Assembly (NCBI RefSeq): GCF_947242115.1
Contig: NC_074719.1
Coordinates: 41,622,349-41,686,348 of the forward strand
Source of the DNA: Biomphalaria glabrata
Taxonomy: Eukaryota; Mollusca; Gastropoda; Planorbidae
DNA length: 64,000 bases
Reading direction: 5' to 3'
The position numbers and the translations under genes were made by a program. Shown here in pieces: positions 41,161 through 53,515 of the stretch (the first letter of the stretch is position 1; the number at the start of each line of letters is the position of its first letter). Below the pieces are notes generated by a model, which saw only the letters and a program-made list of their open reading frames with translations, did not search any database and was not told the DNA's origin.

Positions 41161-41403
41161 TTGGTAGCCAATTTTTTTATATTTTTTTTAAAGAAAATCC
41201 TTCCACCTTTGTATGTAAATCTCATTCTTCTTCATATTTAAACAGTGAAAATTAAAATTTGTTGCTAGCAGTTGCTCAAAATAAACACTAAAATCTTACA
41301 TTTTGCCCAAACAAAAATGTGTATTTTGTTGCTTTTGATCCATTTGAATAAATAAAATATTCATAAATCATATGTTTTGATCACGTATAAACAATTATAG
41401 TTG

Positions 41404-41675
41404 CCAATATAATGTAGTAAGTGTGGTGGCTGAGTGGTACAGTGCTTGGCTTCCGAACTGAGGGTTCCTAGGTTCGAATCCTGTGATTTTTAGCTTCAAG
41501 ATCTTTAGGGCGCCTCTGAGTCCACCCAGCTCTAATGGGTACTTGACATTAGTAGGGTTAGTATAAGCTGGCCACCTGACACCCTCGTTAACCGTGGCCA
41601 CAGAAACCGATGTCCTTTACATCATCTGCCCTATACATCAAAAGGTCTGAAAAGGGTACTTTTTATTCTTTATAT
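41404..41675 (+). repeat. tRNA-derived SINE, family A
   Basis: AAGTGTGGTGGCTGAGTGGT (box A), GGTTCGAATCC (box B, 41471), CCACCCAGCTCTAATGGGTA, CCTCGTTAACCGTGGCCACA GAAACC, tail AAAGGTCTGAAAAGGGTACT TTTTATTC. Confidence 0.82.
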
Positions 41676-41929
41676 ATAATAACTTCAATGTAGCAAATGA
41701 AATGAAATCCAGCATTTATAATAATGGAAATAGTAATCTATAACTGAAAAACTATAAATAACTATCTATTTGGTGTATTCAGTGTACAGAATAAAGGAGA
41801 CAATAACACGCTTTTAAAAGTCTTGTATGCACTTCTTAGAACTGCAGAATCCTATTGAAACTGACTATGCCTCTTCTGATTTGAAGTTCAATTTAGAGTC
41901 TGTGATATGGTTTATGTTATCATTATGGT

Positions 41930-42130
41930 GAAGACAGGGATTTTTCATTTCGGGATCTTTGGGTGCCTCAGAGTCCACCCTGCTTTACTGGGTACTTGAC
42001 ATTGATAGGTGGTTGGTCACTGAGCTGGCCACATGACACCCTCATTAACCGTGGGCCACAGAAACAGATGACCTTTACATCATCTGTCCTATACAACGCA
42101 AGGTCTGAAAGAGGAACTTACTTTGCTATA
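41930..42130 (+). repeat. SINE family A, 5'-truncated
   Basis: Begins within the body (GTGAAGACAGGGATTTTTCA TTTCGGGATC), keeps CCTCATTAACCGTGGGCCAC AGAAACAGATGACCTTTACA TC and the tail AAGGTCTGAAAGAGGAACTT ACTTT. Confidence 0.78.
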
Positions 42131-42172
42131 AGCATAAAAAGGTAACAAAAAAACACTTGTATAAAACAATAG

Positions 42173-42178
42173 TTTATT
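42173..42178 (-). terminator. polyadenylation signal, TBRG1
   Basis: AATAAA on the minus strand, 108 bases beyond the predicted stop of TBRG1 at 42286, in AT-rich sequence. Confidence 0.5.
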
Positions 42179-42285
42179 ATCACTTGTATAAAATAATCAA
42201 TGCGGTATTAAAATGAAAATAATTGTTTACAAAATACAACTTTTTTTTTAACAAATCATAAATACAATTGTTAATGAATACAAAA

Positions 42286-45200
42286 TTATGAACAAAAACA
42301 AAACAAAAAAAAAAAAAGAACAGTAAAAGAAAAGGACGGTAGCTGTTTCATGTAAGACTTGAATTTCCTTTTGTCAGTAAGGACCTCAAGTTGGTGGATT
42401 GCTCCAACTGGACAGGAAGTGAGACACATGTCTGACCAACTAACAACATGTAAAAAAAAAATAATTTTTTGTTTTCAAAGTTTTGCTTACAAGGAAGTAT
42501 ATGTCAATACTTGACCCATCACCACTTTATCTAAACATTAAAAAGTGCCATTCACTCTTACAGTTAATGACAAAAGATAATGACACCTAAATCCTTATCG
42601 TTAAGAGATATTGAACAAACAATATATACTGTCGCTGGAGCTTTACCCAAACAAGGGAAAAGCTTTGGGAGTCAACCCAGGAACCAGTGACTTTTATGGA
42701 GCTGCAGCACACAGCGCTACACCCTTCAGAGCCTGCAATGCCACTGATCCCAAACTGTATCAGCACTTAACTTTCTTTTTACACTTCAGCTGGGTGGAGA
42801 TGAAGGAGATTCTGAATGGACAACATCGTTCCAGCAATAGCTAATGCCCAGGCATTCATCTCATTTCTATGAAATTATCCATAGTCTCTTCCCAATTGAA
42901 GGAAGCCAGAGACAGACACAGACACCAGAAGAGAAAAGGGGCTTAATCTACTCTTAAAATTGTGATTCAAGGGAAAAAAAAAATTACATTGTCAAGAAAA
43001 TATGAGGTCTACTGTAAAGTCAATAAGATAAATATGGAACCGAAGGTTCTATTGAAGATTTTTATTTTACATTCTGGTTTTTGTAAACATTATAAAAGGG
43101 AGGCAATCTAGACAAATTTCAGTTAATTAATTTACTACTAGTTTGACTTATCAAACATATTAATTCTATCTTCTCATTTAAATTAGTTTTAAATTTTTAT
43201 TGAATTTATTAATTTAAGAATTCTTATTTTCTATTCTGTTCTCTGAGTGTCATTATGTTTGAGAATAAAGAATCAGCTATAAAGAATATTGTTATAGCAG
43301 AAGATTAACTACATAAAAAGAGTGAACACAACAATACATTTCTATCAAGCGCTTAGCCACCAATAGAGTTGAGTCAGTACCGCATACAAAGTGGGTTTAG
43401 GTTACATACTCTCATACTCAAGCTACTTACGGGATTGTAAGTGTGCTTTAAACGCTTCATAACTAACAGACGGATCATTTGTTCCCACAGCCACATTCTC
43501 ATTGGTTTCTGCCTTGTTGATCTCAAACTTCACCCATTTGTAACGGGCACATTTCCTGGCTCCAGGACAGGACTGTATCAGGTTCTGTATGACGGGGTGG
43601 GAGAGGCCGAAGAAGGCGAGACCCTGGCCTTCTGACTGTGTTATGGAGATGCCCCTGGAAGTAAATGTCAACATTTAGAAATGATACCAAAAAAATGTCA
43701 GGAAAGAATTTTTTATGCACATGCATCAAGAATTTCTTCCATTTCCAATAACTGAGGGTCCTTTATAAAATACCTATAAAAATTATAGTCATTGAATTGT
43801 AGTTCTCAAATTAACATAAACAGAAAGACCAAACCTACTACTAGACTGCAGGTGATGGCAGCAGGCAGGTTTCAAAACGAGGACCACCAAAACAACAGAC
43901 TAAAGCGCATACTAAACCAGGGGAAAAATGTGGGAGGTGAGACAAAAAAATCAACTTAACTGATTTAAAAAACAAGGGGTCCAATCACTAGGTTACAACA
44001 TGCAAGCATTAGTAGACTTTTAATGAACAACAACAACAAAATGTCAAGATTACCTTAACTTGTTCACAGCATTTATAAGCTGGCTGTGGCAGTCCACTGG
44101 GTTACTGGACTTGAACAGAATATCAGAACTGTCTTCTGCTGCTATCTCAAACTAAAAAAATATATTTAAAAAGAAACGTAGATGAGTTTTGTAGGTAGCA
44201 GAATTTACATATATTAATAAAGAATATAAGAACAGACATATAACCTTTACTTTTGTATTTTAAATGTAAGAAAACAAAGGTTTTATTAATGGATGCCTTG
44301 TAATAAGTGTCAAAGGTGATCAACAATAATGGCAATAATAATGGAAGTTGTTTTGTAACACTTAATAATGGAAGTTGTTTTGTAACACTTAGTAATGGAA
44401 GTTGTTTTGTAACACTTAGTAATGGAAGTTGTTTTGTAACACTTAGTAATGGAAGTTGTTTTGTAACACTTAGTAATGGAAGTTGTTTTGTAACACTTAG
44501 TAATGGAAGTTGTTTTGTAACACTTAGTAATGGAAGTTGTTTTGTAACACTTAGTAATGGAAGTTGTTTTGTAACACTTAGTAATGGAAGTTGTTTTGTA
44601 ACACTTAGTAATGGAAGTTGTTTTGTAACACTTAGTAATGGAAGTTGTTTTGTAACACTTAGTAATGGAAGTTGTTTTGTAACACTTAGTAATGGAAGTT
44701 GTTTTGTAGCACTTAGTAATGGAAGTTGTTTTGTAACACTTAGTAATGGAAGTTGTTTTGTAACACTTAGTAATGGAAGTTGTTTTGTAACACTTAGTAA
44801 TGGAAGTTGTTTTGTAACACTTAGTAATGGAAGTTGTTTTGTAACACTTAGTAATGGAAGTTGTTTTGTAACACTTAGTAATGGAAGTTGTTTTGTAACA
44901 CTTAGTAATGGAAGTTGTTTTGTAACACTTAGTAATGGAAGTTGTTTTGTAACACTTAGTAATGGAAGTTGTTTTGTAACACTTAGTAATGGAAGTTGTT
45001 TTGTAACACTTAGTAATGGAAGTTGTTTTGTAACACTGTTGTTCTAGAAACCACTGAAAGTCAAACTACATAAATAACTGCATGATTTGTAACGTTATTT
45101 ATGTTTGATGCAAAGTTTGCTCATTGATGGAGTAGTGAATTAGTAATAAACTTACCAATGGCCCATCATTGTTATCTGATATCTTGCAGGTGTATAAACA

Positions 45201-48200
45201 TTTTGAGTCCAGCTTATGTAAACTAGCATAGACCCTTGTGATACAAAAACCCACTGGGTAGATAGACTCAACAGAATGAAAACTAAGACGATCTGGTACA
45301 ATCTGGAATTACAATCATAAAAAATTTTACAAAGCTTCATAAAATGTTTATGCAATTTACTAGTAGCATGTGATGGCTGAATGATCATTGATGATAAGTT
45401 AAAGGTCTCGAAATTACTTATAATAAGCTAGATTTGTATTTACCAATTAGCAAAACAAAAACTATATGTTGGATTCATGAGTGACATTCATAACACGCTA
45501 AAATAACACACAACATAACAATTTTAACTCCCTTAGCATCATCTGACCCATGAACCTGAAGATATGAAAGTGGGGGGGAGGCCATGTGTTAGATTGTTTT
45601 GAAAATACTTTTGTAACTATATTTTGTGCTGAACTGATTTATCTAACTTTGAAATGCACTCAACAAATATTTCTTTCCCCATTAAATATCAGCTTCTATT
45701 ACTTTATGATTAGCTCTGTTGAGTTAAAAGCTTAAATATCCTCTGGATTTTTAATGATCTAGAACTCTAGATTTAAAAGGCATTGTACTGTGTAGATCTA
45801 GTCACTTGCCATATTCATAAGTGATAGGCTTACAAACTAACTTCTTTTTCTTTACCAAAAGTCACATTTCTGCAATCCACATCTGTTTTCCACTTCCTAA
45901 TGTTAGCTTGTGCTCTCTTAATGAAAGGAAAAACTTAGAAAAAGATGGGTGGAAATTGGATGAGTATTTTGAAAATAGCTCTAATGATTTTCCTAGAAAT
46001 TAGTTTACATGTATATCTTTGGAAAATAAATTACTAGCTAATTGGCCACACAGGAGGCGCGGTGGCTGAGCGGTAAATCGCTTGGCTACTGAACCGGGGT
46101 TCAGATCCTGGTGAAAACTGGGATTTTTTATTTCAGGATCTTCGGGAGCCTCTGAGTCCACCCAGCTCTGATGGGCACCTGACGTAAAATAGAGAAAAGT
46201 AAAGGCGGTTGGTCGTTGTGCTGACCACATGACACCCTCGTTAAAAGTAGGCCACAGAAACAGATGATCTTTACATCATCTGCCCTATAGACCACAAGGT
46301 CTGAAAGGGGAACTTTACTTTACTTTTCATTGGCCACACAGTGGTTAGACTAAATCTTTCAGAAATACTTAATCATCTTAAAATTAAATTTGGCTTATGT
46401 CTTTTCATCACTGAAATTGTTTCAAATGATGTAAAAAAAAAAGTTTTTTTAAAACACGTCTTCAGCGAGAATTACAGCACTCGACTTGTCTTCAATAGGA
46501 GCTGAATGAAGAAGTATGCCGAACTGGGAGTCGAACACTTAGTGAGGTTGTGACTGAGTATCGCATGAGGTTTGCGGGACATGTTCTACGTCAAAATGAA
46601 TTACGCACACCAAGAGTTGTGATAACATGGAAGCCAAAACGAGGAAAGCGCAAACAGGGACGTCCTCGTATTACTTGGTGACACAGCTTCATGGAGGACC
46701 TCAGAACAGAAAACACCAGGTGGGAGGAGGCTTCAGACATTGCCAGTGACAGATCTTTAGGGAAACAGCTTGCCGCCCAATGCGCCGAACGGCGCGGGAG
46801 GACCTAAGTCTAAGTAAGTAAGAAGAAGTAGACAAACATAACATTAATGACTGTAGGAATCTCACTAGAAAGACTCCTTACAATCATGAAGCATTACAAG
46901 AAATGAAAAGAATGAAAAATCATACACCATCACCAGCTTCATAAAGTAGGAATTGGTTTCGATTTTTCAAAAACTATTTCATAGAATACTTGTTTGAAAT
47001 AGAACCCTTCCGTCTTTCATCTTAAACTTACTACAATAATGCAGACCAATTTTTTTAATGCATGAAGTTTTAAAACTATGACCAGACACTGAGGTAGAGA
47101 ACTTACTGAAATCTCAACAGTGACTAAATGTTTGAAGAAAGGTTTACACTATTGCCAAAACTCGGTAATGAAATATGACAACATAAAAAAGAATGATAAA
47201 GGAAATTGTGTTTAAGTAGGTCTATGAAACCATATCTCTAAATCATCAGAAAACAGTAAATGAAAAAAAAAACAACTAGCAATGCCTTAGTATCAACAGC
47301 AACACCAGAAATTCAAGTTGTGGAAAATCTTTTTATCAAGTGAGACATAATTATTTAATGGCTTGTTGGTAGAAAACTAGTGATCTCACTTAAATAAAAA
47401 AGTAACGTAGCTGTAATTATATTAGCACTTACCTCCCCTATACTATGAAGAGTTATATCACCAAGAACCATGGGGAAAATTGGTCTCCCCAAAGAATCCA
47501 ACATCAGTGGAGGAATTACTTTTTTAACAGCTCCTTTTCCTTTTTTAGGGCGAACTGAAAGATTTTCTGTAAACAATATCATTTAAAATATATATTTAAA
47601 CTACTAGCTTACTAATTTTGATTTACTTCTGAAATGGCTATGATTATTAAGTATAGACAGATTCTAATTTAGTCACAGAAAGAGATAAGAAAAATTATCA
47701 TCACCTGAGCTCTCCTTATTGGACTGTGTATTTTTCTTCTTGGCCTCACCGGTCCCACTAATCCCCAAGGTAGACACAGAATTGCTTATATTGGATGAGA
47801 TGAGAGATGTGGAGGCTGCACCCTGTGGCAATGAGGCTCCACCCCCTGGCAATTTTCGCTTAACAGCTTTGTGTTTTCCAGCATTTTCACTCATTGTGCT
47901 GTCGACTGGCAAAGTTCCCAGCAACCCTTGAAATACAAACATTACACATTAACAGAGTGGAATAAAACTATAACAAAAAAAAAATATATTTAAAATTTTT
48001 TAAAAGTATGCCATATATATTACTTGTAATTTTAAGACATTTTTAAACATATGTCAATTTTGAAAAATTTTGAAATTAATAAAATGTGATAAATGTTTTA
48101 ACAAAACTGAATAGATTTTAAATTATATATATATATTTTTAACGTTTTTATCTTTTTTTCTAAATAATTAAGAATATAAAAATGTAAGGCATTGCTTCAG

Positions 48201-51200
48201 GTAATAATCTATTTTGGTTAATGATAAGTAAAAACGTAAATTGTCTGTTATAGTCCAAGAGCAAGCAGAGTGTTTAATGGAAACAATGACACAGGAGAAG
48301 CTGTGTTTATTAAAAAAAACTATTTAACATGTAAGTCAGCCAATATTTATTTAATGAATTTCAAGATATAAACGAGAGAGTCTCGTAGTGAAACAATGAC
48401 ACAGCATTCAGCGAAAGCATGAAACAAAATCTACTAGCTTGGCATCTATGATAGCTTAGAAGCTTAATTTCTTTAGCAACCTTTAAGCTGAGAAAATAAT
48501 TTTTTCTTTAAACTGAACGTTTCTTCAAAATCTTGTTCTACTCAGAATACAATACAGTTAAAAGCAAACAAAAAATAAGATAGATAAAACCAAAATGTTT
48601 TTTGTCCCCTCACCTTTAGATTGTCTGGCATTGGGCGTGTGGGGCTCAGACTTTAAAGTTGGTAAGATGGTATCATTGGCTGACTGGAACTGAAGCAGTT
48701 TTCGCAAGAGAAATCTGTTGTTTTTTTAAAAACAGTTCAAACACACAAGTTAGTGGCCAAATAAATTTAAAAAACAACAACTTTGACAATGATTTGGAAA
48801 TGTATCTATGTTATGAGTCACCTTCTTTCTTCCTTGGCTCTGGCCAATTTTTCATCTGTTCGCATGACTTCATCACAAATGGCTCCATTCAACTGAAGAG
48901 AATCAGAATAAAAACTAATGTACCCTTTCAAGCCTGTCAGGTTTTAAACCCATTAAATCCCATGCCATCAACCTTTTTAATCCCAGCACAGCCAAACAGG
49001 CCATTCAGCACTTGGTCTAAAAAATGTTTTACTGCTATTTGAAAATAGCCGATAAAATCAAAATCTCACTAGATACATAACTAAGAGAGACCAAGTGAGT
49101 TTTTTGGGTTTCAATGAGTGGAAAATACAATATTTTCAGTTCTTTTAGTTCCAGCAATATCTCAAAAAATGAAGTCATTGTGCATCATGTTTTGAGGAAG
49201 ATGGCTGTATGATTGTGTGGTGTATGCATTAGTGTCATAATGGTCCTGAGTTCAAACCCCCTTATGTCCTACAGGAGGCTTAGAATAAGACATAATAACC
49301 TTGATTTCTGAAGGACCATCCAAAACTTATAATTAAAAAAAAAAGAATTTAAAGATCCTCCATGGGTTGCTTAGCTTGAGATAATATGAAACTTAAATGT
49401 GTTAAATGAAAGCCTTAGTAGAAGACGATTTTGAAAACTGTAAGCCAAGCACTTTGTAATAAGTTCACATCAAAGATTTAAACACACAATCACAAATAGT
49501 TTGAGATTGTAATATTAAGTTATCACATCTAATTGCTTTTTAGTTGAATTCATTTCTATATTATGTTTAGAAATGGAGTTTCATTAATTTTTTGGGTCTG
49601 AACCCACTTATATTTCATGCAGAGGTCTCTTGGATAAAATTTGAGTGGGCACAGGATGAATGGGTTAAGTAAGGTGGCTGGCAGGTCAGAACAATCTTTA
49701 CTTTCCTCCACAGTGAAGTCAGGTAATCAACAAGTATTCTACCATTCTACAATCAAACATTGTTAAGAAATAATGCAGTGAGGTCAGGTAATTATTTTAA
49801 CAAGTATTCTACCATTCTACAATCAAACATTGTTAAGAAATAATGCGGTGAGGTCAGGTAATCATTTTAACAAGTGTTCTACCATTCTACAATCAAACAT
49901 TGTTAAGAAATAATGCGGTGAGGTCAGGTAATTATTTTAACAAGTGTCCTACCATTCTACAATCAAACATTGTTAAGAAATAATGCAGTGAGGTCAGGTA
50001 ATTATTTTAACAAGTATTCTACCATTCTACAATCAAACATTGTTAAGAAATAATGCGGTGAGGTCAGGTAATTATTTTAACAAGTGTCATACCATTCTAC
50101 AATCAAACATTGTTAAGAAATAATGCAGTGAGGTCAGGTAATCATTGTAACAAGTGTTCTACCATTCTACAATCAAATATTGTTAAGAAATAATTATCTG
50201 AATTCTAATATCATTCACTAATAAAAACTCTGTGCTTTATTTTCATGTTTTCATTTAAGGGGAAACAAATAATCTTTTTAAATTTAAAGAAGAATGTCTT
50301 TGCTATTAAGAATAATATGAACCAATATATTTGGTCACTGCAGTTAAAAATAGTTTACCCTTGCTGTAACAATACTTACAAATATTGTGTCTTTAATGAC
50401 TTGTTTGAGTTTCTTCAGTTTCATGGCGTAGATGTCTTGTGCGCCATGATGAAGGGATTTTGTACTTGCTCCTGAAGTACCAGCAGTTGGGTTAGAAGAC
50501 CTGTATGGATGAAATGTAATGAATGAGCTATGAACAACCATCTTGTTTTTTCAAGTCCTTCCATTAGCTAACACTCAGTTGGAAAGAAAAGTTGGGTGGA
50601 TGGAAGCCTAGAAATTCACAAAACTGGCAACGTTGATAGTGTCACACTAATAATGTCGTGGGTTCAACCCATGTAATTGTGAATTATTTTTGATGATGAT
50701 TGGATCTGATTAGATCCAGTCTGGTTTATATCAAATCTGATTTGATTCAGATCCAATCCAAAATGATTTGCTCCAATCCTATCTGATCAGATTAAAGAAG
50801 AGGAATTGATTTTTAAAAATTAATGTCTATTACTTGTTATTGTTCTTGCTATGTTTCCCTATGAGTGTTAAAAGTCTACATGACTAGTCATGCCATAACG
50901 ATTCCTATTTAATTCCCCAGCGGTTGTCATACTGGTAGGGCTCAAGGATACCCTAAATGCTAAAGTAAAAATACCAACCTTAACTGGGAATCATAACAAA
51001 ATCCTTAATTTAGAAGCTTTAGCACCTGAACACAGTGACCGCATTGTTCTTTAGCTCTAAAACTTTTTTTTTCAAGCGTTGCCTTCAGTTCATATGATAT
51101 GTAACCCACTGACTTAACATATCACTTGTTTTCACTTACTGCAGTAGGATCTAGAGCTGACAGACAATAGCTAGAAGAGAAACCTTATCAAATGTCAAGC

Positions 51201-53515
51201 TAAGGGTCTGAAGTTATGTCCATCTAAAACCAGAGCTTGCGATGTTGGTTAGATAAGTGGTTGACCAATGGGCCTGCTCACAAAGTGAAATTACCAGATT
51301 ATTGCCCAAACAAGATCACTGAAATCAGCCAAGCTTTTTAGTCTGAAGGGTTCTTAACTGTTGCTATTTTTTTCCTCTAAAACTCTTTATAGGTTACTCA
51401 CATAAATATGAATGTGAAAAAAACAAACAGAAATTCCAGGTCTAAAAAAAAAATTTGTTGTAAGTCATGCTAAAGCCTACAGTCTAAGGATTCTTAGTTC
51501 TATCATCTTTTTTTCTATTGAATTCAAACCTCAAGATTTGAACCATAAACAATTTAAAAATCCTGAAAGTAAATTTTTGTTAACTACAAAACAATTGTAA
51601 CAAGGGTTACCCTTCAGATACACTAGTGAATTTTTCTTTCATCAAATCATCCAGAAGGCTTTGAGAAGGCTTAACGTCCTCGCTGGTTGTGGTATTACTA
51701 CCAGCTGGTTGCAGTGGTAGGGCTGAAGATGAAACACTTGTTGCACCCCTTTGTTGGTTAGGTGTCATTGTCATTGATAAGGTGCTGATTGACTAAAAAA
51801 AAAAAAAAAAAATTCTCAGTGACAAATTACATTGATATTAGTGAAAATATTAAAAAAGTAAACAACATTTAATTTAACTAAATTATAACTTTTTAAAAAA
51901 TTGTGTGTGAAAATTTTTATGTTGAAATCAGCTTTTTAGTTGAAATGATTAGATTTGTACTAACTGTAAACACATAGGAATGCACAACACATACACGCAA
52001 TATATATATTCTTATATAGTTTCTTTTTATTATGATGTCATTATTATTATGCCTAAATTTCATATGATATGATTCCATATATATGATAAATTTGTACAAA
52101 CACTCCTTCTTTCCATAGTACCATTAGAACATAGAACGGGATGCCTGAATCAGAAAGGAAAACAATGACTTAGCAGACGTTGTCTCTAATTAAAACGCAC
52201 CACTAGATTAAAAAATGGATACACGTATGACATTTAGAAAAAATTTCTTCACTTTTGAAGGAATGTATAACATGCAATTTATAAGATTTTAAATTAAACT
52301 TTGGGAAACACATTTAAATAAAAACTAATTTTTTAAGCTCTAAAATAAAACTGGAAATGAGAATAATGTTTCCTTTAATTGCACTTCTATCTAAAGCTAT
52401 ATATACAGGGTTCATAGCCAATTTCACTTAGAATGATTTTTCAAGGTATTTTACAGGTTTTTAAAGTAAAATTTCATGACTTTCAAGGTAAAGCATTTTG
52501 CCAAAAGAAGCAGTAGAAATAGACAAAATATACAGATAACATAATTTTTATTGGTCCAATCAAATGGAAATTCAGTTTGACTACAATTGACCACCTCAGC
52601 ACTCAGCGTAACTATCGTAAAATAACAATATTCAATATAGGTCTAGATCTAGATTTTTTTTTTCTAGATATGCAAATATGAACTACATACACACAAAACA
52701 CATACAAGGTCACAACTACACACTATCTAGAGTTCTAGATATTCAGTATTTTATGTAAAAACATTGCACACTATAGTATAATGATATTTAGAGAGTTGAA
52801 TCTAAACCTAGGCATAGTCTAATTTAAAGTGACAATGGGAGAGACAAAGAGTGGTTCCCCCCCTTCCCACTACACATGACAAGGTTTCTAGTTACATCTA
52901 GTCAGACTAGTCTGTCGTAAGTGTAGTCACTGTAATTCACTGTATTTACTGTAGAGTGTAGACACTGTTGAGATTGAGTCTACGACTACAGTGTAGACTG
53001 AGTGACTGTAGTGTAGAGTATGTATACATTGTATAAGTATAGTAGTACTGCTAAGTACTGACTATATATATTATATAGTCTATAGTGAAGTATTATAATT
53101 ATAGTCTATAGTTATAGTGAATAGTGACTATAGACTATAGTCAGACTGAGACTCGAGTCTAGACTAAGACTTAGTAAGCTTAGACTAGTAGAAGTAGTAA
53201 GAAGTAGTAGATCTAGATTTCTAGATATTAAGATTTAAGTTTTAATTTTTAAGATCGAAAAGATTTTGAATTTTGATTTGAGTCTTTTACTAAACTAAGT
53301 TTTACTTTTAGTTTAGTTTATAATCAAGAATATTCAAGCCTACTAGATGTCTAGATCTAGATCTACTAAATCTAGTCTATAATCCATATCAATAACAAGC
53401 TTTTTATTTATTATTTCTAGATCTAGAATTCTAGATCTAGGTCATTTATTAAATGAGCTCTAAAATCTAATGTTTATGTTAGATCTACCGATTTTGTCGG
53501 ACTGGAGGCTGCCAT
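42286..53515 (-). CDS. TBRG1 (NIAM) homologue, FYRN/FYRC protein, 11 exons
   Basis: Homologue of transforming growth factor beta regulator 1, a nuclear protein with FYRN and FYRC domains tied in vertebrates to ARF/p53 growth control. Coding exons: 53489..53515, 51611..51792, 50380..50500, 48822..48892, 48614..48714, 47705..47926, 47433..47566, 45156..45302, 44054..44151, 43431..43654, 42286..42431; every join is GT-AG and in phase; 490 aa (human 411). Landmarks: KLKKLKQVIKDTIF|LNGAICDEVMRTDEKLARAKEER split by an intron, RFLLRKLLQFQ (coiled coil), FYRN part LDSLGRPIFPMVLGDITLHS then YPVGFCITRVYASLHKLDSK CLYTCKI, and FYRC part FFGLSHPVIQNLIQSCPGAR KCARYKWVKFEI. Less certain: the 9-codon first exon (MAASSPTKS) and the last exon (ending in a poly-Phe stretch read from a T run); a different acceptor 8 bp upstream would give another C-terminus. 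Confidence 0.9.
42600..42905 (-). repeat. SINE family C-like, degraded
   Basis: Minus strand GTAGCGCTGTGTGCTGCAGC and GGTTCCTGGGTTGACTCCCA look like a tRNA-type promoter. The other side (42840..42905: GCATTCATCTCATTTCTATG, CTTCCCAATTGAAGGAAGCC) is shared with 54825..54885. A 77-codon plus-strand frame here is not a gene. Confidence 0.5.
44325..45040 (+). repeat. 27-bp minisatellite, about 26 copies, in TBRG1 intron
   Basis: Unit AATGGAAGTTGTTTTGTAAC ACTTAGT. Extraordinarily uniform: apart from the edge copies the only substitution I see is GTAGCAC at about 44707. A 246-codon frame (NGSCFVTLS repeats) runs through it because 27 is a multiple of three. It lies in the intron between the exons at 45156..45302 and 44054..44151, on the strand opposite to the gene. 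Confidence 0.95.
46054..46328 (+). repeat. SINE family A, complete, with 13-bp target duplication
   Basis: Head GAGGCGCGGTGGCTGAGCGG (box A), GGTTCAGATCC (box B), body with CCACCCAGCTCTGATGGGCA, TTGGTCGTTGTGCTGACCAC, GAAACAGATGATCTTTACAT CATCTGCCCTATAG, and tail GGTCTGAAAGGGGAACTTTA CTTTACTTTTC. Flanked by a perfect 13-bp duplication ATTGGCCACACAG (46041..46053 and 46329..46341), as made by LINE-driven insertion. Confidence 0.93.
46465..46810 (+). repeat. LINE reverse transcriptase C-terminal part
   Basis: Reads ELNEEVCRTGSRTLSEVVTE, YRMRFAGHVLRQNELRTPR, VITWKPKRGKRKQGRPRITW, then (after a stop) SFMEDLRTENTRWEEASDIA and SDRSLGKQLAAQCAERRGRT. The 'GHV-R', 'GKR-QGRPR-TW', 'WEEA---A-DR' order is the C-terminus of a LINE ORF. 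One internal stop. It ends in a TAAG repeat (46812..46828). In a TBRG1 intron, opposite strand. Confidence 0.82.
49200..49275 (+). repeat. tRNA-like SINE head fragment
   Basis: GATGGCTGTATGATTGTGTG GTGTATGCATTAGTG and GTCCTGAGTTCAAACCCCC resemble A and B boxes of family C in order and spacing. Degraded; no tRNA fold. Confidence 0.4.
49714..50195 (+). repeat. 70-bp tandem repeat, about 7 copies, in TBRG1 intron
   Basis: Unit GAGGTCAGGTAATTATTTTA ACAAGTATTCTACCATTCTA CAATCAAACATTGTTAAGAA ATAATGCAGT. First copy is shorter (lacks ATTATTTT). Variants at two sites (CAGT/CGGT; ATTCT/GTTCT/GTCCT/GTCAT) alternate. Confidence 0.93.
52085..52265 (+). repeat. LINE-G fragment in TBRG1 intron 1
   Basis: AAATTTGTACAAACACTCCT TCTTTCCATAGTACCATTAG AACATAGAACGGGATGCCTG matches the 'TNLYK-SFFPSAIR-WNGLP' region; ends near GAAGGAATGTATAACAT. 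Old copy without the GATAA tail. Confidence 0.7.

Noticed and set aside
42611-42844. 77-codon plus-strand ORF
   Set aside because: Lies in a degraded SINE-like repeat shared with 54.8 kb and overlaps no splice signals.
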